Shown: positions 8,821 through 16,590 of the stretch, piece after piece | How positions within the stretch are numbered: position 1 is the stretch's first letter | Layout of the letters: every line of letters begins with the position of its first letter | From: an uncultured Lachnospiraceae bacterium | Lineage (GTDB): Bacteria; Bacillota; Clostridia; Lachnospirales; Lachnospiraceae | Assembly (NCBI GenBank): GCA_947063675.1 | Contig: CAMSTM010000012.1 | Location: 1-37,682, forward strand | Length of the DNA: 37,682 bases | Direction of reading: 5' to 3' | Notes under the pieces: model-generated | Databases searched by the model: none | Seen by the model: the letters and a program-made list of their open reading frames with translations, nothing else | What the model was told of the DNA's origin: nothing | Program-made: the position numbers and the translations under genes

Positions 8821-9123
8821 ATGCAAATCGGGAATATGCAGGAATTCAGGCAGCAGCAGCTTGACAAGGTGAGAAAACGCAAGGAAGAGGAAAAGAAGAT
8901 AAAAAAAGGCATTTACCAGATGCATGCCATGGTTGACAGCCAGTGCATGGAGACCTTTGATAAGGAACATAAGAAGGTTGAGGAGAATGCCGGGAACGCA
9001 AAGAACGAAACCGGCTCCGAGGGAAAGACAAAAGAGAACAAAAAGAAGGATATCCAGACAGAAATTGAAAAAATGCTGGCTGCGGGGAGAAAGGCCATCA
9101 ATTTAAGCCAGATGCAGGTATAA
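8821..9123 (+). CDS. Small highly charged protein, unknown function
   Basis: A 100-residue protein I do not recognise. It is rich in Lys, Glu and Gln, predicted mostly helical and coiled-coil-like (EFRQQQLDKVRKRKEEEKKIKK early; then a low-complexity KNETGSEGKTKENKKKD stretch), and ends in EKMLAAGRKAINLSQMQV. No signal peptide or membrane helix. The ribosome site GGCGGGAGGG precedes ATG 8821 at good spacing, and a strong terminator follows 18 bases after the stop, which supports a real, separately transcribed gene. It could be an adaptor or a nucleic-acid-binding protein, but nothing in the sequence decides this. Confidence 0.72.
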   Translation: MQIGNMQEFRQQQLDKVRKRKEEEKKIKKGIYQMHAMVDSQCMETFDKEHKKVEENAGNAKNETGSEGKTKENKKKDIQTEIEKMLAAGRKAINLSQMQV

Positions 9124-9141
9124 CAGCGAAAGATTGCGGGA

Positions 9142-9173
9142 GGGAAGAAAATGTTCAGTTTTCTTCCCTTTTT
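9142..9173 (+). terminator. Intrinsic terminator after the small charged protein
   Basis: Perfect 10-base stem GGGAAGAAAA / TTTTCTTCCC (9142-9151 and 9159-9168) with a 7-base loop TGTTCAG, followed by TTTTT. It closes the unit that includes 8821-9123 and separates it from the carbohydrate locus. Confidence 0.85.
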
Positions 9174-9433
9174 GCATTTTACAGGAAATGACACCAAAAT
9201 TATTTCAGGAACGGGGGAATATTTCATGTCTGGCGGGAATAATAAAAATGAACATGGATATCGTTGAAAATGACAAATAATAATTAGTATGAGCAAAGAC
9301 AAACAGTATAAAGTGTAATAAAATAAGACCAGAAACAACAAAAAAATGTCTATTATGTCGATAAAAGTCGGTATTTTACTGAAAATGATTCGATAGAAGT
9401 AGACAAAACAAAAAGAAAGACAGGAGGTTTTTT
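9174..9433 (+). promoter_or_regulatory. Upstream region of the carbohydrate operon
   Basis: The remaining 260 bases of this 310-base gap are AT-rich and hold no gene. A weak promoter candidate is TTGAAA (9264-9269) with TATGAG 18 bases on (9288-9293). Closer to the gene, three short direct repeats GTCTAT, GTCGAT and GTCGGT start at 9348, 9357 and 9367, about one helical turn apart. They could be activator half-sites for the AraC-type regulator encoded downstream, but this is a guess. I see no clear cre site. The gene itself has a strong AGGAGG at 9422-9427. Confidence 0.35.
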
Positions 9434-10855
9434 ATGAGAAAGAAATACTTGGCTTATCTTTTGGCGGCAGCTATGACGTTGTCTTTGGCAGGATGCGGCG
9501 GTGCGTCAAAGGAAAACGATTCAAAGACACAGGAAGAAAATACGACGGAACAAAACGACGGTTCCGGTGACAGCCAGGAAGCGGGAGACAATTCCGGTCC
9601 GGCAGACGAGGGCGCGGAAGCATCGGGAAGCGATACGGGATTGTCAGGTTCCTTCTCCATTTACCACATGCATGGCGAGGATGACACGACAGGAACTGCG
9701 GCGGCTTTCTGGAAAGCGGCTAACAAATTCATGGAAGAAAATCCAAATGTAAATATTGAATTTGTTTTTTCGGCGCATGACGGCTATCAGCAAAAGCTCA
9801 CTGCGATGATGGCAGGGGACGAGCTTACGGATGTCTGGCTGACAAAAGGCGATATGCTTCCTTCCTTTGCGGATACCGGAACCATTCAGGCGGCTGACCA
9901 GTATATTAAGCAGGATTCGGAATGGGCGAACGCGTATCTGGACGGCGCGTTTGGAGACTGTACCTATAATGGAACCGAGTGGGGGATACCCATGCAGATG
10001 CAGGCCAATACAATCGGTATTTACAACAAGGCGATTTTTGAGGAATGCGGAATTGACAAATGGCCGGAAACATGGACGGAGCTTTTAGAGGACTGTGAAA
10101 AAATCAAGGCAAAAGGCTATATACCGATTGCAATGGGAAATAAGGAACAGTGGGTTGCGGAGTCAACGGTTTTCAACACCTATGCTTATAAGTACGTTGA
10201 CCAGGAATGGTTCAACAGCCTTGCAAACAATCAGGGGGCAAAGTTTACGGACGAGGCTTTTGTCAGAGCGCTGGCAGGATTCCAGAACATTGCACAGTAC
10301 TTTAATGAGGACATGAACTCTCTCGACCAGAACGAAATGTATGCTCTTTACTATAATAAACAGGCAGCCATGTTTTTCAACGGAGCCTGGGGCGTGGGCA
10401 ATATGATTGGCAACTGTCCTGAAGATGTGCTTGCGGATACCCATGTGGGTCTGATGCCGGCAGTGGAAGGAGAAGCGGGAACCAAGTACGATACGGCGGC
10501 AGGGGCAGGTTGGAATTATGTGATTCACAGCAGATTGCAGGGAGATGACTTAACTGCGTGTCTTGCCTTCCTGAAAGCGGTATCTACCGGGGACTACGCG
10601 AACAGCGCGCTGGAGCTTGGGTTTATTTCTTCGGGAAAAACGACGGACGTGGACCTTTCCGCACTGCATCCGCTTTTTGCAGAGTATTACGAGCTGGCGG
10701 CAACGATGAATAACTGCTCCATTTTCGACGTCGTTCTTCCGGCGGAGGTTGGTTCGGGCGTTCTCTACGCAGATACACAGCAGCTCATTGCCGGGACGAT
10801 GACCCCGGAGGAAATGGCGGCTGATTGTCAGGCAGTTATGGAAGCAAACTATTAA
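9434..10855 (+). CDS. Sugar ABC transporter substrate-binding lipoprotein
   Basis: A 473-residue family 1 solute-binding protein. It has a lipoprotein signal with lipobox LAGC (Cys at residue 21), then a long Ser/Asn/Glu/Asp-rich linker (about 22-70) tethering the binding domain to the membrane. The mature fold starts at GSFSIYHMHG and includes the conserved VWLTKGDM, AMGNKEQWV and FNGAWG segments of the oligosaccharide-binding group. It is the first gene of a sugar locus, followed by two matching permeases after an attenuator-like hairpin. No ATPase gene is present, as is common in Firmicutes where one MsmK-type ATPase serves many importers. Sugar specificity unknown. Confidence 0.94.
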   Translation: MRKKYLAYLLAAAMTLSLAGCGGASKENDSKTQEENTTEQNDGSGDSQEAGDNSGPADEGAEASGSDTGLSGSFSIYHMHGEDDTTGTAAAFWKAANKFMEENPNVNIEFVFSAHDGYQQKLTAMMAGDELTDVWLTKGDMLPSFADTGTIQAADQYIKQDSEWANAYLDGAFGDCTYNGTEWGIPMQMQANTIGIYNKAIFEECGIDKWPETWTELLEDCEKIKAKGYIPIAMGNKEQWVAESTVFNTYAYKYVDQEWFNSLANNQGAKFTDEAFVRALAGFQNIAQYFNEDMNSLDQNEMYALYYNKQAAMFFNGAWGVGNMIGNCPEDVLADTHVGLMPAVEGEAGTKYDTAAGAGWNYVIHSRLQGDDLTACLAFLKAVSTGDYANSALELGFISSGKTTDVDLSALHPLFAEYYELAATMNNCSIFDVVLPAEVGSGVLYADTQQLIAGTMTPEEMAADCQAVMEANY

Positions 10856-10880
10856 TCTCGGAAAATATCAGGTTGTTAAG

Positions 10881-10936
10881 CCGGTGAGCCATTGCGAATC
10901 TGCTGAAAAACAGTAGGGGCAATGGCTCCGGTTTTT
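10881..10936 (+). terminator. Read-through terminator between binding protein and permeases
   Basis: Stem CCGGTGAGCCATTGC (10881-10895) with GCAATGGCTCCGG (10919-10931): 10 perfect pairs plus CCG/CGG across a 2-base bulge, then TTTTT. A hairpin here is usually a partial terminator that makes the binding protein more abundant than the permeases. Confidence 0.75.
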
Positions 10937-10957
10937 ACAGACGGCAGGAGGGATTGA

Positions 10958-11854
10958 ATGAATATTCGGGAAATTCGGAATAAGAAACAGAAGATTGGAA
11001 TTTATCTGCTTATTATGGTTCCATTTATCTATTTTGTATATATCATGGTTTATCCTCTGTTTACTTCCGTTTATTACAGTCTGACGAAGTGGAAAGGAAT
11101 CGGGGAGGCGCAGTTTGTAGGGCTTGGCAATTATGCCACGCTGCTTAAAACAGGGGATTTCTGGCTGGTAACAAAAAACACATTGTTTTTGAGTCTGGTA
11201 TGCACGATTGGCCAGGTGGGAATTGCATTAGTGATTGCGTTTCTTATGACAATCCGCAGGCTGCGGCTGAAAGCCTTTCACCGGGCGGTCATCTTTTTCC
11301 CGGTGGTAATGGCCCCTATCGTTGTGGGATATGTCTGGCGTTTTATTTATAATTCAAATTACGGATTGCTGAATGCTTTTTTACGGGCAGTGGGGCGGGA
11401 AGACTGGATTCGGTTCTGGCTGGATGACCAGAATATTGTTCTTCGCGTGGTGTCGATTCCGGTTATCTGGCAGTATATCGGTCTGTATATGGTGATTCTT
11501 ATGAGCGCGATTTCGGCTATTCCACAGGAGGTTTTTGAATGCGCGGAGATTGACGGGGCGACGGGCCTTAAAAAGTCGATTTACATTACGCTTCCCATGG
11601 TGTGGGATACCTTAAAAATCTGTATTATTCTGTGTGCGGGCGGGACAATGAAAATATACGACCACCTTGTTGCGCTGACAAACGGAGGGCCGGGAAGGGC
11701 CACGGAATCGCTGGCGATGTACTGCTATGAGAACACTTTTAAGTTTGGCAATTTTGGGATGGGGGCGACAATTGCCGTTTCTATTCTGGTGTTCGCGCTG
11801 TTAATCAGCGGATTTGTGCAGGTTATGATGGGAAGGAGGAACAGGGATGAATAA
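10958..11854 (+). CDS. Sugar ABC transporter permease (MalF/UgpA type)
   Basis: A 298-residue inner-membrane permease with about six helices, beginning YLLIMVPFIYFVYIMVYPLF. It has the usual WKGIGEAQFVGLGNY opening and the EAA coupling loop near residue 200 (ECAEIDGATGLKKSIYITLP), which docks on the ATPase. A strong AGGAGGG precedes ATG 10958. It overlaps the next permease by 8 bases (ATG at 11847, stop ending 11854), typical of a co-translated pair. With the upstream lipoprotein it makes an importer for a mono- or oligosaccharide. Confidence 0.95.
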   Translation: MNIREIRNKKQKIGIYLLIMVPFIYFVYIMVYPLFTSVYYSLTKWKGIGEAQFVGLGNYATLLKTGDFWLVTKNTLFLSLVCTIGQVGIALVIAFLMTIRRLRLKAFHRAVIFFPVVMAPIVVGYVWRFIYNSNYGLLNAFLRAVGREDWIRFWLDDQNIVLRVVSIPVIWQYIGLYMVILMSAISAIPQEVFECAEIDGATGLKKSIYITLPMVWDTLKICIILCAGGTMKIYDHLVALTNGGPGRATESLAMYCYENTFKFGNFGMGATIAVSILVFALLISGFVQVMMGRRNRDE

Positions 11855-12680
11855 GATAAAAAAATTTGTAACCGGCTTTTTTGTAAATGTTCCGATTATG
11901 CTGCTGTCCCTGACCTGTATTTTCCCGGTAATCTGGCTTTTGTATTCTTCGGTGAAAACAGACGTTGAGTTTAACAGAAGCCCGGTCAGCCTTCCGGCGC
12001 AAATCCATCTGGATAACTATGTGGCGGCGTTTAAGAAAGCGAGCTTTGGGACATTTACATTTAACAGCGCTTTTAACAGCGTGGTTTCATTATTGCTGGT
12101 GCTTCTCATTTCATTTGTCATGGGATATCTTTTGTCAAGATACCGGTTTAAAGGAAGAAATTTAATATACGGGGCATTGATGGCAGCAATGATGATTCCG
12201 GTTTATGCGCTGCTTGTCCCGATATTTATCCAGGAAAAGCAGATGGGGCTTTTGAACACGCATTTTTCTCTGATACCGGTTTATGTGGCGCTTGAGCTGC
12301 CTACGTCCGTGTTTTTGATAGACGGTTATATACGGGGGATTTCCGTTGATATGGAGGACGCGGCTTCCATTGACGGGGCAAGTCTTCCCAGAATCATGTT
12401 TACAATTATTATGCCGATTTGCAAGCCGATTTTGTCTACCATTGTGATTCTGACTTTTATGCATGTATGGAACGAGTTTGCATTTGCGCAGGTACTGATT
12501 TCAAAGGAGAGCCTTAAGACAATTCCAATTGGACTTACTTATTTTACCACACAGTATTCTACCAGCTATACGCTCCTTTTGGCGGCCCTGGCAATGGCTA
12601 CGATACCGGTGCTGGTTATTTATCTTTTCTTTTATAACAAAATTATGGAAGGAATGATGGCGGGAGCGATAAAAGGTTAG
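11847..12680 (+). CDS. Sugar ABC transporter permease (MalG/UgpE type)
   Basis: A 277-residue permease, partner of the preceding gene. It opens with a membrane helix ending in the characteristic CIFPVIWLLYSSVKT. The EAA loop is DMEDAASIDGASLPRIMFTIIMP, and the C-terminus is MEGMMAGAIKG, a standard ending of this family. It has its own GGAAGGAGGA ribosome site inside the upstream gene. The AraC-type regulator starts 20 bases later, so transport and regulation lie in one transcription unit. Confidence 0.95.
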   Translation: MNKIKKFVTGFFVNVPIMLLSLTCIFPVIWLLYSSVKTDVEFNRSPVSLPAQIHLDNYVAAFKKASFGTFTFNSAFNSVVSLLLVLLISFVMGYLLSRYRFKGRNLIYGALMAAMMIPVYALLVPIFIQEKQMGLLNTHFSLIPVYVALELPTSVFLIDGYIRGISVDMEDAASIDGASLPRIMFTIIMPICKPILSTIVILTFMHVWNEFAFAQVLISKESLKTIPIGLTYFTTQYSTSYTLLLAALAMATIPVLVIYLFFYNKIMEGMMAGAIKG

Positions 12681-12700
12681 TTTGCAGGAGAGCATACAGC

Positions 12701-13609
12701 ATGATTGACATATCCCGACTTTCTCAGATAAATCCTTATATCAGGATGATGAAACTGCAAAAAGAAGCGTCTTATTCAGGAAAATGGGAAGATATTGATA
12801 ATGTGTTCACGTATATTGCTGTGGGAAACGCCGATTTTGTTGTAAACGGAATCAGCTACCGTCTTCACGCGGGCAGCATCATTATCATACCTCCCTATAT
12901 GACGCATGTAATTATATCAAACAGCGCGGAGCCTTTTGTCCAGTATATCATGCACTTTGATTTTTATGAATCAGAGGAGAGAAAAGAACTGGCGCATAAA
13001 AATATGCTGGAAGAAGAACAGCCGGTGATTCCTGAAAGAGAATGTGTTCTGGACGACAGCGTAATTGTTTCCGAGATACCGGAGGCGGAACGCAATCAGG
13101 TGGTTCTGCGCTATTTGAACCTGATTCAGGAATTCAATGAGAACAAGCCGGGAAGAAACCTGATTCTGAAAGCCGGATGTACAGAACTGCTGGTAAACGC
13201 CTTAAGAAACTGTGTGGAGGTTAAGGAAAAGAGCAGCAGGAAAAAAACAAAATCATGGATTCATATTGAAAATGCAATGGAATATATTATGAACTGTGAT
13301 TTGGCCGGAGATTTGACCAACGAGGGAGTGGCTAAAGGAATCGGAGTGTCGGCAAATTATCTTACCAGTATCTTCCAGATGTACCTGGGAATTTCTCTGC
13401 ACAAGTATATAATGAATGTAAGGATTGAGCATGCCCAGCAGTTACTTTTATCCGGTAAGGTAAATGTGACGGAAGCGGCTGACATGACGGGTTTTTCCAG
13501 CATTCATGTATTCAGCAAGACTTTTAAAAATATTATGGGCATTTCGCCCAGTCAATTTATGAATGAAACTGTAACCAGAAAAAAGGAGGTAAAATTTTAT
13601 GTGGATTGA
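12701..13609 (+). CDS. AraC-family transcriptional regulator
   Basis: A 302-residue regulator with an N-terminal cupin-like ligand domain (about 20-110; FVVNGISYRLHAGSIIIIPP is the typical beta-roll) and a C-terminal pair of helix-turn-helix motifs (about 195-295; GVSANYLTSIFQ and AADMTGFSSIHVFSKTFK, ending GISPSQF). Located inside the sugar locus, it most likely senses the sugar and activates the locus. A ribosome site (GCAGGAGAG) lies before ATG 12701. Its stop overlaps the next gene by 11 bases. The effector cannot be deduced. Confidence 0.94.
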   Translation: MIDISRLSQINPYIRMMKLQKEASYSGKWEDIDNVFTYIAVGNADFVVNGISYRLHAGSIIIIPPYMTHVIISNSAEPFVQYIMHFDFYESEERKELAHKNMLEEEQPVIPERECVLDDSVIVSEIPEAERNQVVLRYLNLIQEFNENKPGRNLILKAGCTELLVNALRNCVEVKEKSSRKKTKSWIHIENAMEYIMNCDLAGDLTNEGVAKGIGVSANYLTSIFQMYLGISLHKYIMNVRIEHAQQLLLSGKVNVTEAADMTGFSSIHVFSKTFKNIMGISPSQFMNETVTRKKEVKFYVD

Positions 13610-15644
13610 GGGAAATTACAGACGCAATCTGATGGACATGCACATTGACGACTGGAACCCGGAGTTTTTGAGCCGTCTTAATGTGGATGAATATGTGGAG
13701 GCGTTAAAGGATGCCGGTATCCAGGCAGCCATGGTAAAAGGCAGGCCCCACACAGGACTGGCTTATTATCCGACCAGAGTAGGAAGGATGCACAAAGGAC
13801 TGAAAGGCTTTGATTTTCTTGGAACAATGGTTCAGAAATGTCACGAAAACGGGATTGCGGTGGTGGCGTACTTTACCCAGATTTTTGACAACTGGGCGTA
13901 TGAAAATCACCCCGAATGGCGGCTTGTCACTTCGGACGGAATGGGAATGAGGGAGCTTCACGAGAAGAAAGACATGAAGACAGGGCGGTACGGAATCGTG
14001 TGCCCCAACAACGAAGGATATCGGGCGTATGTGAAAGCCTGCCTGACGGAAATGAATGAGCTGTACGATTTTGAGGGAATGTTCCTGGATATGACGTTTT
14101 TCCCGGAGGTTTGTTATTGTCCGAGCTGTCGGAAAAGGTATAAGGATGAAACCGGAAAAGAACTGCCGAGAAAGATAGACTGGAAAGACCCGGACTGGCT
14201 GGAATATGCCTATAAGAGGGACGAATGGATAGCGGATTATGCGAAATTCGCCACAGACTGCGTAAAGAAAATCAAGCCCCATGTAACCATTGAACATCAG
14301 CTTTCCAATATTGCGGGTTCCTGGATTGTGGCTGATTCGGAATTGCTTCTGGACGCCATTGACTGCGCCAGCGGCGATTATTACGGCGGCTTTCTGCAGC
14401 AGACGTTTATCAACAAGTATTATAAAAATATTTCTCCGAATCTTCCCTTTGTGTACCATACCTCCCGGTGCGACCCGGAGCTGGCCTATCATACCACGAC
14501 GAAAACAGAGGAAGAGATGCTTTTGCATGTAATCACCTCTCTCGTACATAACGGAGCGTTCCTTTTAGTGGACGCCATCAACCCCGACGGAAGCATAGTG
14601 CCCGAGGTTTACCATGGCCTGATGAAACGTGTCTATGGAGTTACAAGACAATACGAAAAATACGTTGGCGGGGAAACATACCGGGACGCGGCGGTGTGGT
14701 TTGCCACCCATGCCAAATTTGACCCGAATGAAACGGATATAGACGTGATGGAGAAGACTTTTTCGCCCGCTTATTATATGAAATCGCCGGTAGCGGCATC
14801 TTCCGTTCTCCGCGAATATAACGTGCCCTTTGAAGTCATAGGGACAAAGAATATAAAGGACGAGAAAGCAAAGGTAATGATTTTGTCTCATGTTGCCAAC
14901 ATACGTGACGAAGAGATGGATGAGATAGAAGCGTATCTGGCAAAGGGCGGTAACCTGCTTGTAAGCGGCCCTGTGGGAAACGAAAGACTGCAGAAGCTTA
15001 TTGGCATTAAAATTACGGGGCGCACGGAACATGATTTTACCTATATGAGCCCTACAGAGGCGGGAGCGGACTTCTTCGAGGGATTTTCCCGTCTGGCGCC
15101 CCTTACCATCGACGGCCACCAGATGGAGGCGGAAATCACGGACGAAAGTAATCTTACCGTGCTCGCCACGAAAACCCTGCCCTATACCATGACGGGATGC
15201 TGTGAGTTTTCGGCTATTCATTCCAATCCGCCCGGCATTTATACAGAGGCTCCCTGCGCCGTGCTAAAGGAAACGGGAGAGGGCAAAATTATCTGGACGG
15301 CCGCCCCTGTTGAAATGTCAAGGCCCTATATGAGCCGTAAGGTATTTTTCCGTATGGTCGATTTTTTGCGGGGAGAAGCCTCCTTTACCTCCAACGCGCC
15401 GAAGTTCGTGGAGGTTCTTGCATGGAAAAAGGATGGGGAAGATTATTTTGCGGTCATTAACCAGCAGGAGGAATCTCCCATTGCGCCTATGTATGATATT
15501 ATAATCGAAGTAAAGGGAAAGGCGGACAAAAAGGCTTATCTCCTGCCGGAAAATACGGAGCTTAAGACGGAAATTACGGGAGAGGATTCGTTGAAGATTT
15601 ATCTGCCGAAGCTGGAGATTTTCCACATACTTCGTTTAGGCTGA
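13599..15644 (+). CDS. Putative glycoside hydrolase, GHL6-like TIM barrel with trimerisation-type domain
   Basis: A 681-residue protein resembling hypothetical glycosyl hydrolase family GHL6 (Pfam PF14871, from memory). The N-terminal barrel (about 1-350) has MDMHIDDW, AYFTQIFDNWAYE and YDFEGMFLDM, with D164 in a position typical of a catalytic or substrate-binding Asp after a barrel strand. A CYCPSC motif follows. Residues about 370-470 (KVMILSHVANIRDEEMDEIEAYL, GGNLLVSG) resemble the beta-galactosidase trimerisation domain, and the C-terminus looks like a small beta domain. There is no signal peptide, so it should act in the cytoplasm on imported saccharide. It overlaps araC by 11 bases with AAGGAGG as ribosome site. 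Substrate and mechanism are not established; activity as a glycosidase is inferred from fold and context. Confidence 0.82.
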   Translation: MWIEGNYRRNLMDMHIDDWNPEFLSRLNVDEYVEALKDAGIQAAMVKGRPHTGLAYYPTRVGRMHKGLKGFDFLGTMVQKCHENGIAVVAYFTQIFDNWAYENHPEWRLVTSDGMGMRELHEKKDMKTGRYGIVCPNNEGYRAYVKACLTEMNELYDFEGMFLDMTFFPEVCYCPSCRKRYKDETGKELPRKIDWKDPDWLEYAYKRDEWIADYAKFATDCVKKIKPHVTIEHQLSNIAGSWIVADSELLLDAIDCASGDYYGGFLQQTFINKYYKNISPNLPFVYHTSRCDPELAYHTTTKTEEEMLLHVITSLVHNGAFLLVDAINPDGSIVPEVYHGLMKRVYGVTRQYEKYVGGETYRDAAVWFATHAKFDPNETDIDVMEKTFSPAYYMKSPVAASSVLREYNVPFEVIGTKNIKDEKAKVMILSHVANIRDEEMDEIEAYLAKGGNLLVSGPVGNERLQKLIGIKITGRTEHDFTYMSPTEAGADFFEGFSRLAPLTIDGHQMEAEITDESNLTVLATKTLPYTMTGCCEFSAIHSNPPGIYTEAPCAVLKETGEGKIIWTAAPVEMSRPYMSRKVFFRMVDFLRGEASFTSNAPKFVEVLAWKKDGEDYFAVINQQEESPIAPMYDIIIEVKGKADKKAYLLPENTELKTEITGEDSLKIYLPKLEIFHILRLG

Positions 15645-15661
15645 AAGGAGAGGGCGCTGTT

Positions 15662-16561
15662 ATGAAATACGGAATTTATTTTGCTTATTGGGAAAAAGAG
15701 TGGAATGCGGACCAGAAACGGTATATTGAGAAGGTGAAGGAGCTGGGGTTTGACGTTCTGGAAATTTCCTGCGCCATGCTGAAAAATACCGGTAAAGAAG
15801 AATTGCTGGAAATGAGAAAAAGAGCGGCAGATGCCGGAATTACGCTTACCGCCGGATACGGCCCGGCGGCGGGGGAAAATCTCGGAAGCCCCGATTCGGA
15901 AGTGGTAAAAAACGCAGTGGCTTTTTATACGGACATATTAAAAAAACTGGAAATTCTTGATATTCACACCCTGGGAGGCGGAATTTATTCCTACTGGCCG
16001 GTGGACTACAGTAAGCCTGTTGACAAAGCGGGAGACTGGGCGCGGAGCGTTTTAAATGTGCGGAAAGTAGGGAAGATTGCCAAAGAATGCGGCGTGGACT
16101 ACTGCCTGGAGGTCTTAAACCGGTTTGAGGGCTATCTGCTCAATACCTGTGCGGAGTGTAAAAGTTTTGTGGAGGAGGTGGATGTGGACGCAGTAAAGAT
16201 TATGCTGGATACTTTTCATATGAACATTGAGGAGGACAGTATGCCGGAGGCGATTTTGCTGGCAGGAGATAAGCTGGGACATTTCCATGTGGGAGAAAAT
16301 AACCGACGCCTGCCGGGGAAAGGCGGCCTGCCCTGGTATGAAATCGGCATGGCGCTTCGGGCCGTGGGTTATAACAAAAACGTAGTGATGGAGCCTTTTG
16401 TGAGAAGCGGAGGAGGCGTGGGCAGCGATATTAAAATATGGCGGGATTTAAGCAGGGGAGCATCGGACGCCCGGCTTGACGCGGATGCAAAAAATTCGGT
16501 GGCGTATCTGCGTTATGTTTTCAGCGGGCCTGATTCCGATTACGGAAGCGTTATTTTGTAA
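15662..16561 (+). CDS. D-psicose/D-tagatose 3-epimerase family protein
   Basis: A 299-residue TIM-barrel ketose 3-epimerase. The opening KYGIYFAYWEKEWNAD, GGGIYSYWPVDYSKP and VMEPFVRSGGGVG are hallmark segments of D-psicose (allulose) 3-epimerases. The four metal-binding and catalytic residues known from the Clostridium cellulolyticum enzyme fall at identical numbers: E150 (CLEVLNRFE), D183 (LDTFHMNIEED), H209 (FHVGENNR) and E244 (MEPF). The family swaps configuration at C3 of free ketoses (fructose/psicose, tagatose/sorbose, ribulose/xylulose) using Mn or Co, in the cytoplasm. It lies between a glycosidase and an aldose isomerase, so it should act on the ketose made by that isomerase. The natural substrate is open. 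Confidence 0.93.
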   Translation: MKYGIYFAYWEKEWNADQKRYIEKVKELGFDVLEISCAMLKNTGKEELLEMRKRAADAGITLTAGYGPAAGENLGSPDSEVVKNAVAFYTDILKKLEILDIHTLGGGIYSYWPVDYSKPVDKAGDWARSVLNVRKVGKIAKECGVDYCLEVLNRFEGYLLNTCAECKSFVEEVDVDAVKIMLDTFHMNIEEDSMPEAILLAGDKLGHFHVGENNRRLPGKGGLPWYEIGMALRAVGYNKNVVMEPFVRSGGGVGSDIKIWRDLSRGASDARLDADAKNSVAYLRYVFSGPDSDYGSVIL

Positions 16562-16590
16562 GTGATGTAAATGAAAGGAAAGAGCTAAAG

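Noticed and set aside
8924-9106. Basic 60-codon frame overlapping the small charged protein
   Set aside because: It lies in another frame of the 8821-9123 gene and lacks its own ribosome site.
13704-14549. 281-codon minus-strand frame opposite the GHL6-like gene
   Set aside because: No family features; it lies entirely within a better supported gene with a good ribosome site.
15662-16561. C-glycoside-cleaving or inositol-type TIM-barrel isomerase
   Set aside because: The N-terminus, the SYWPVDY motif and the exact numbering of the four metal residues match D-psicose 3-epimerases better.
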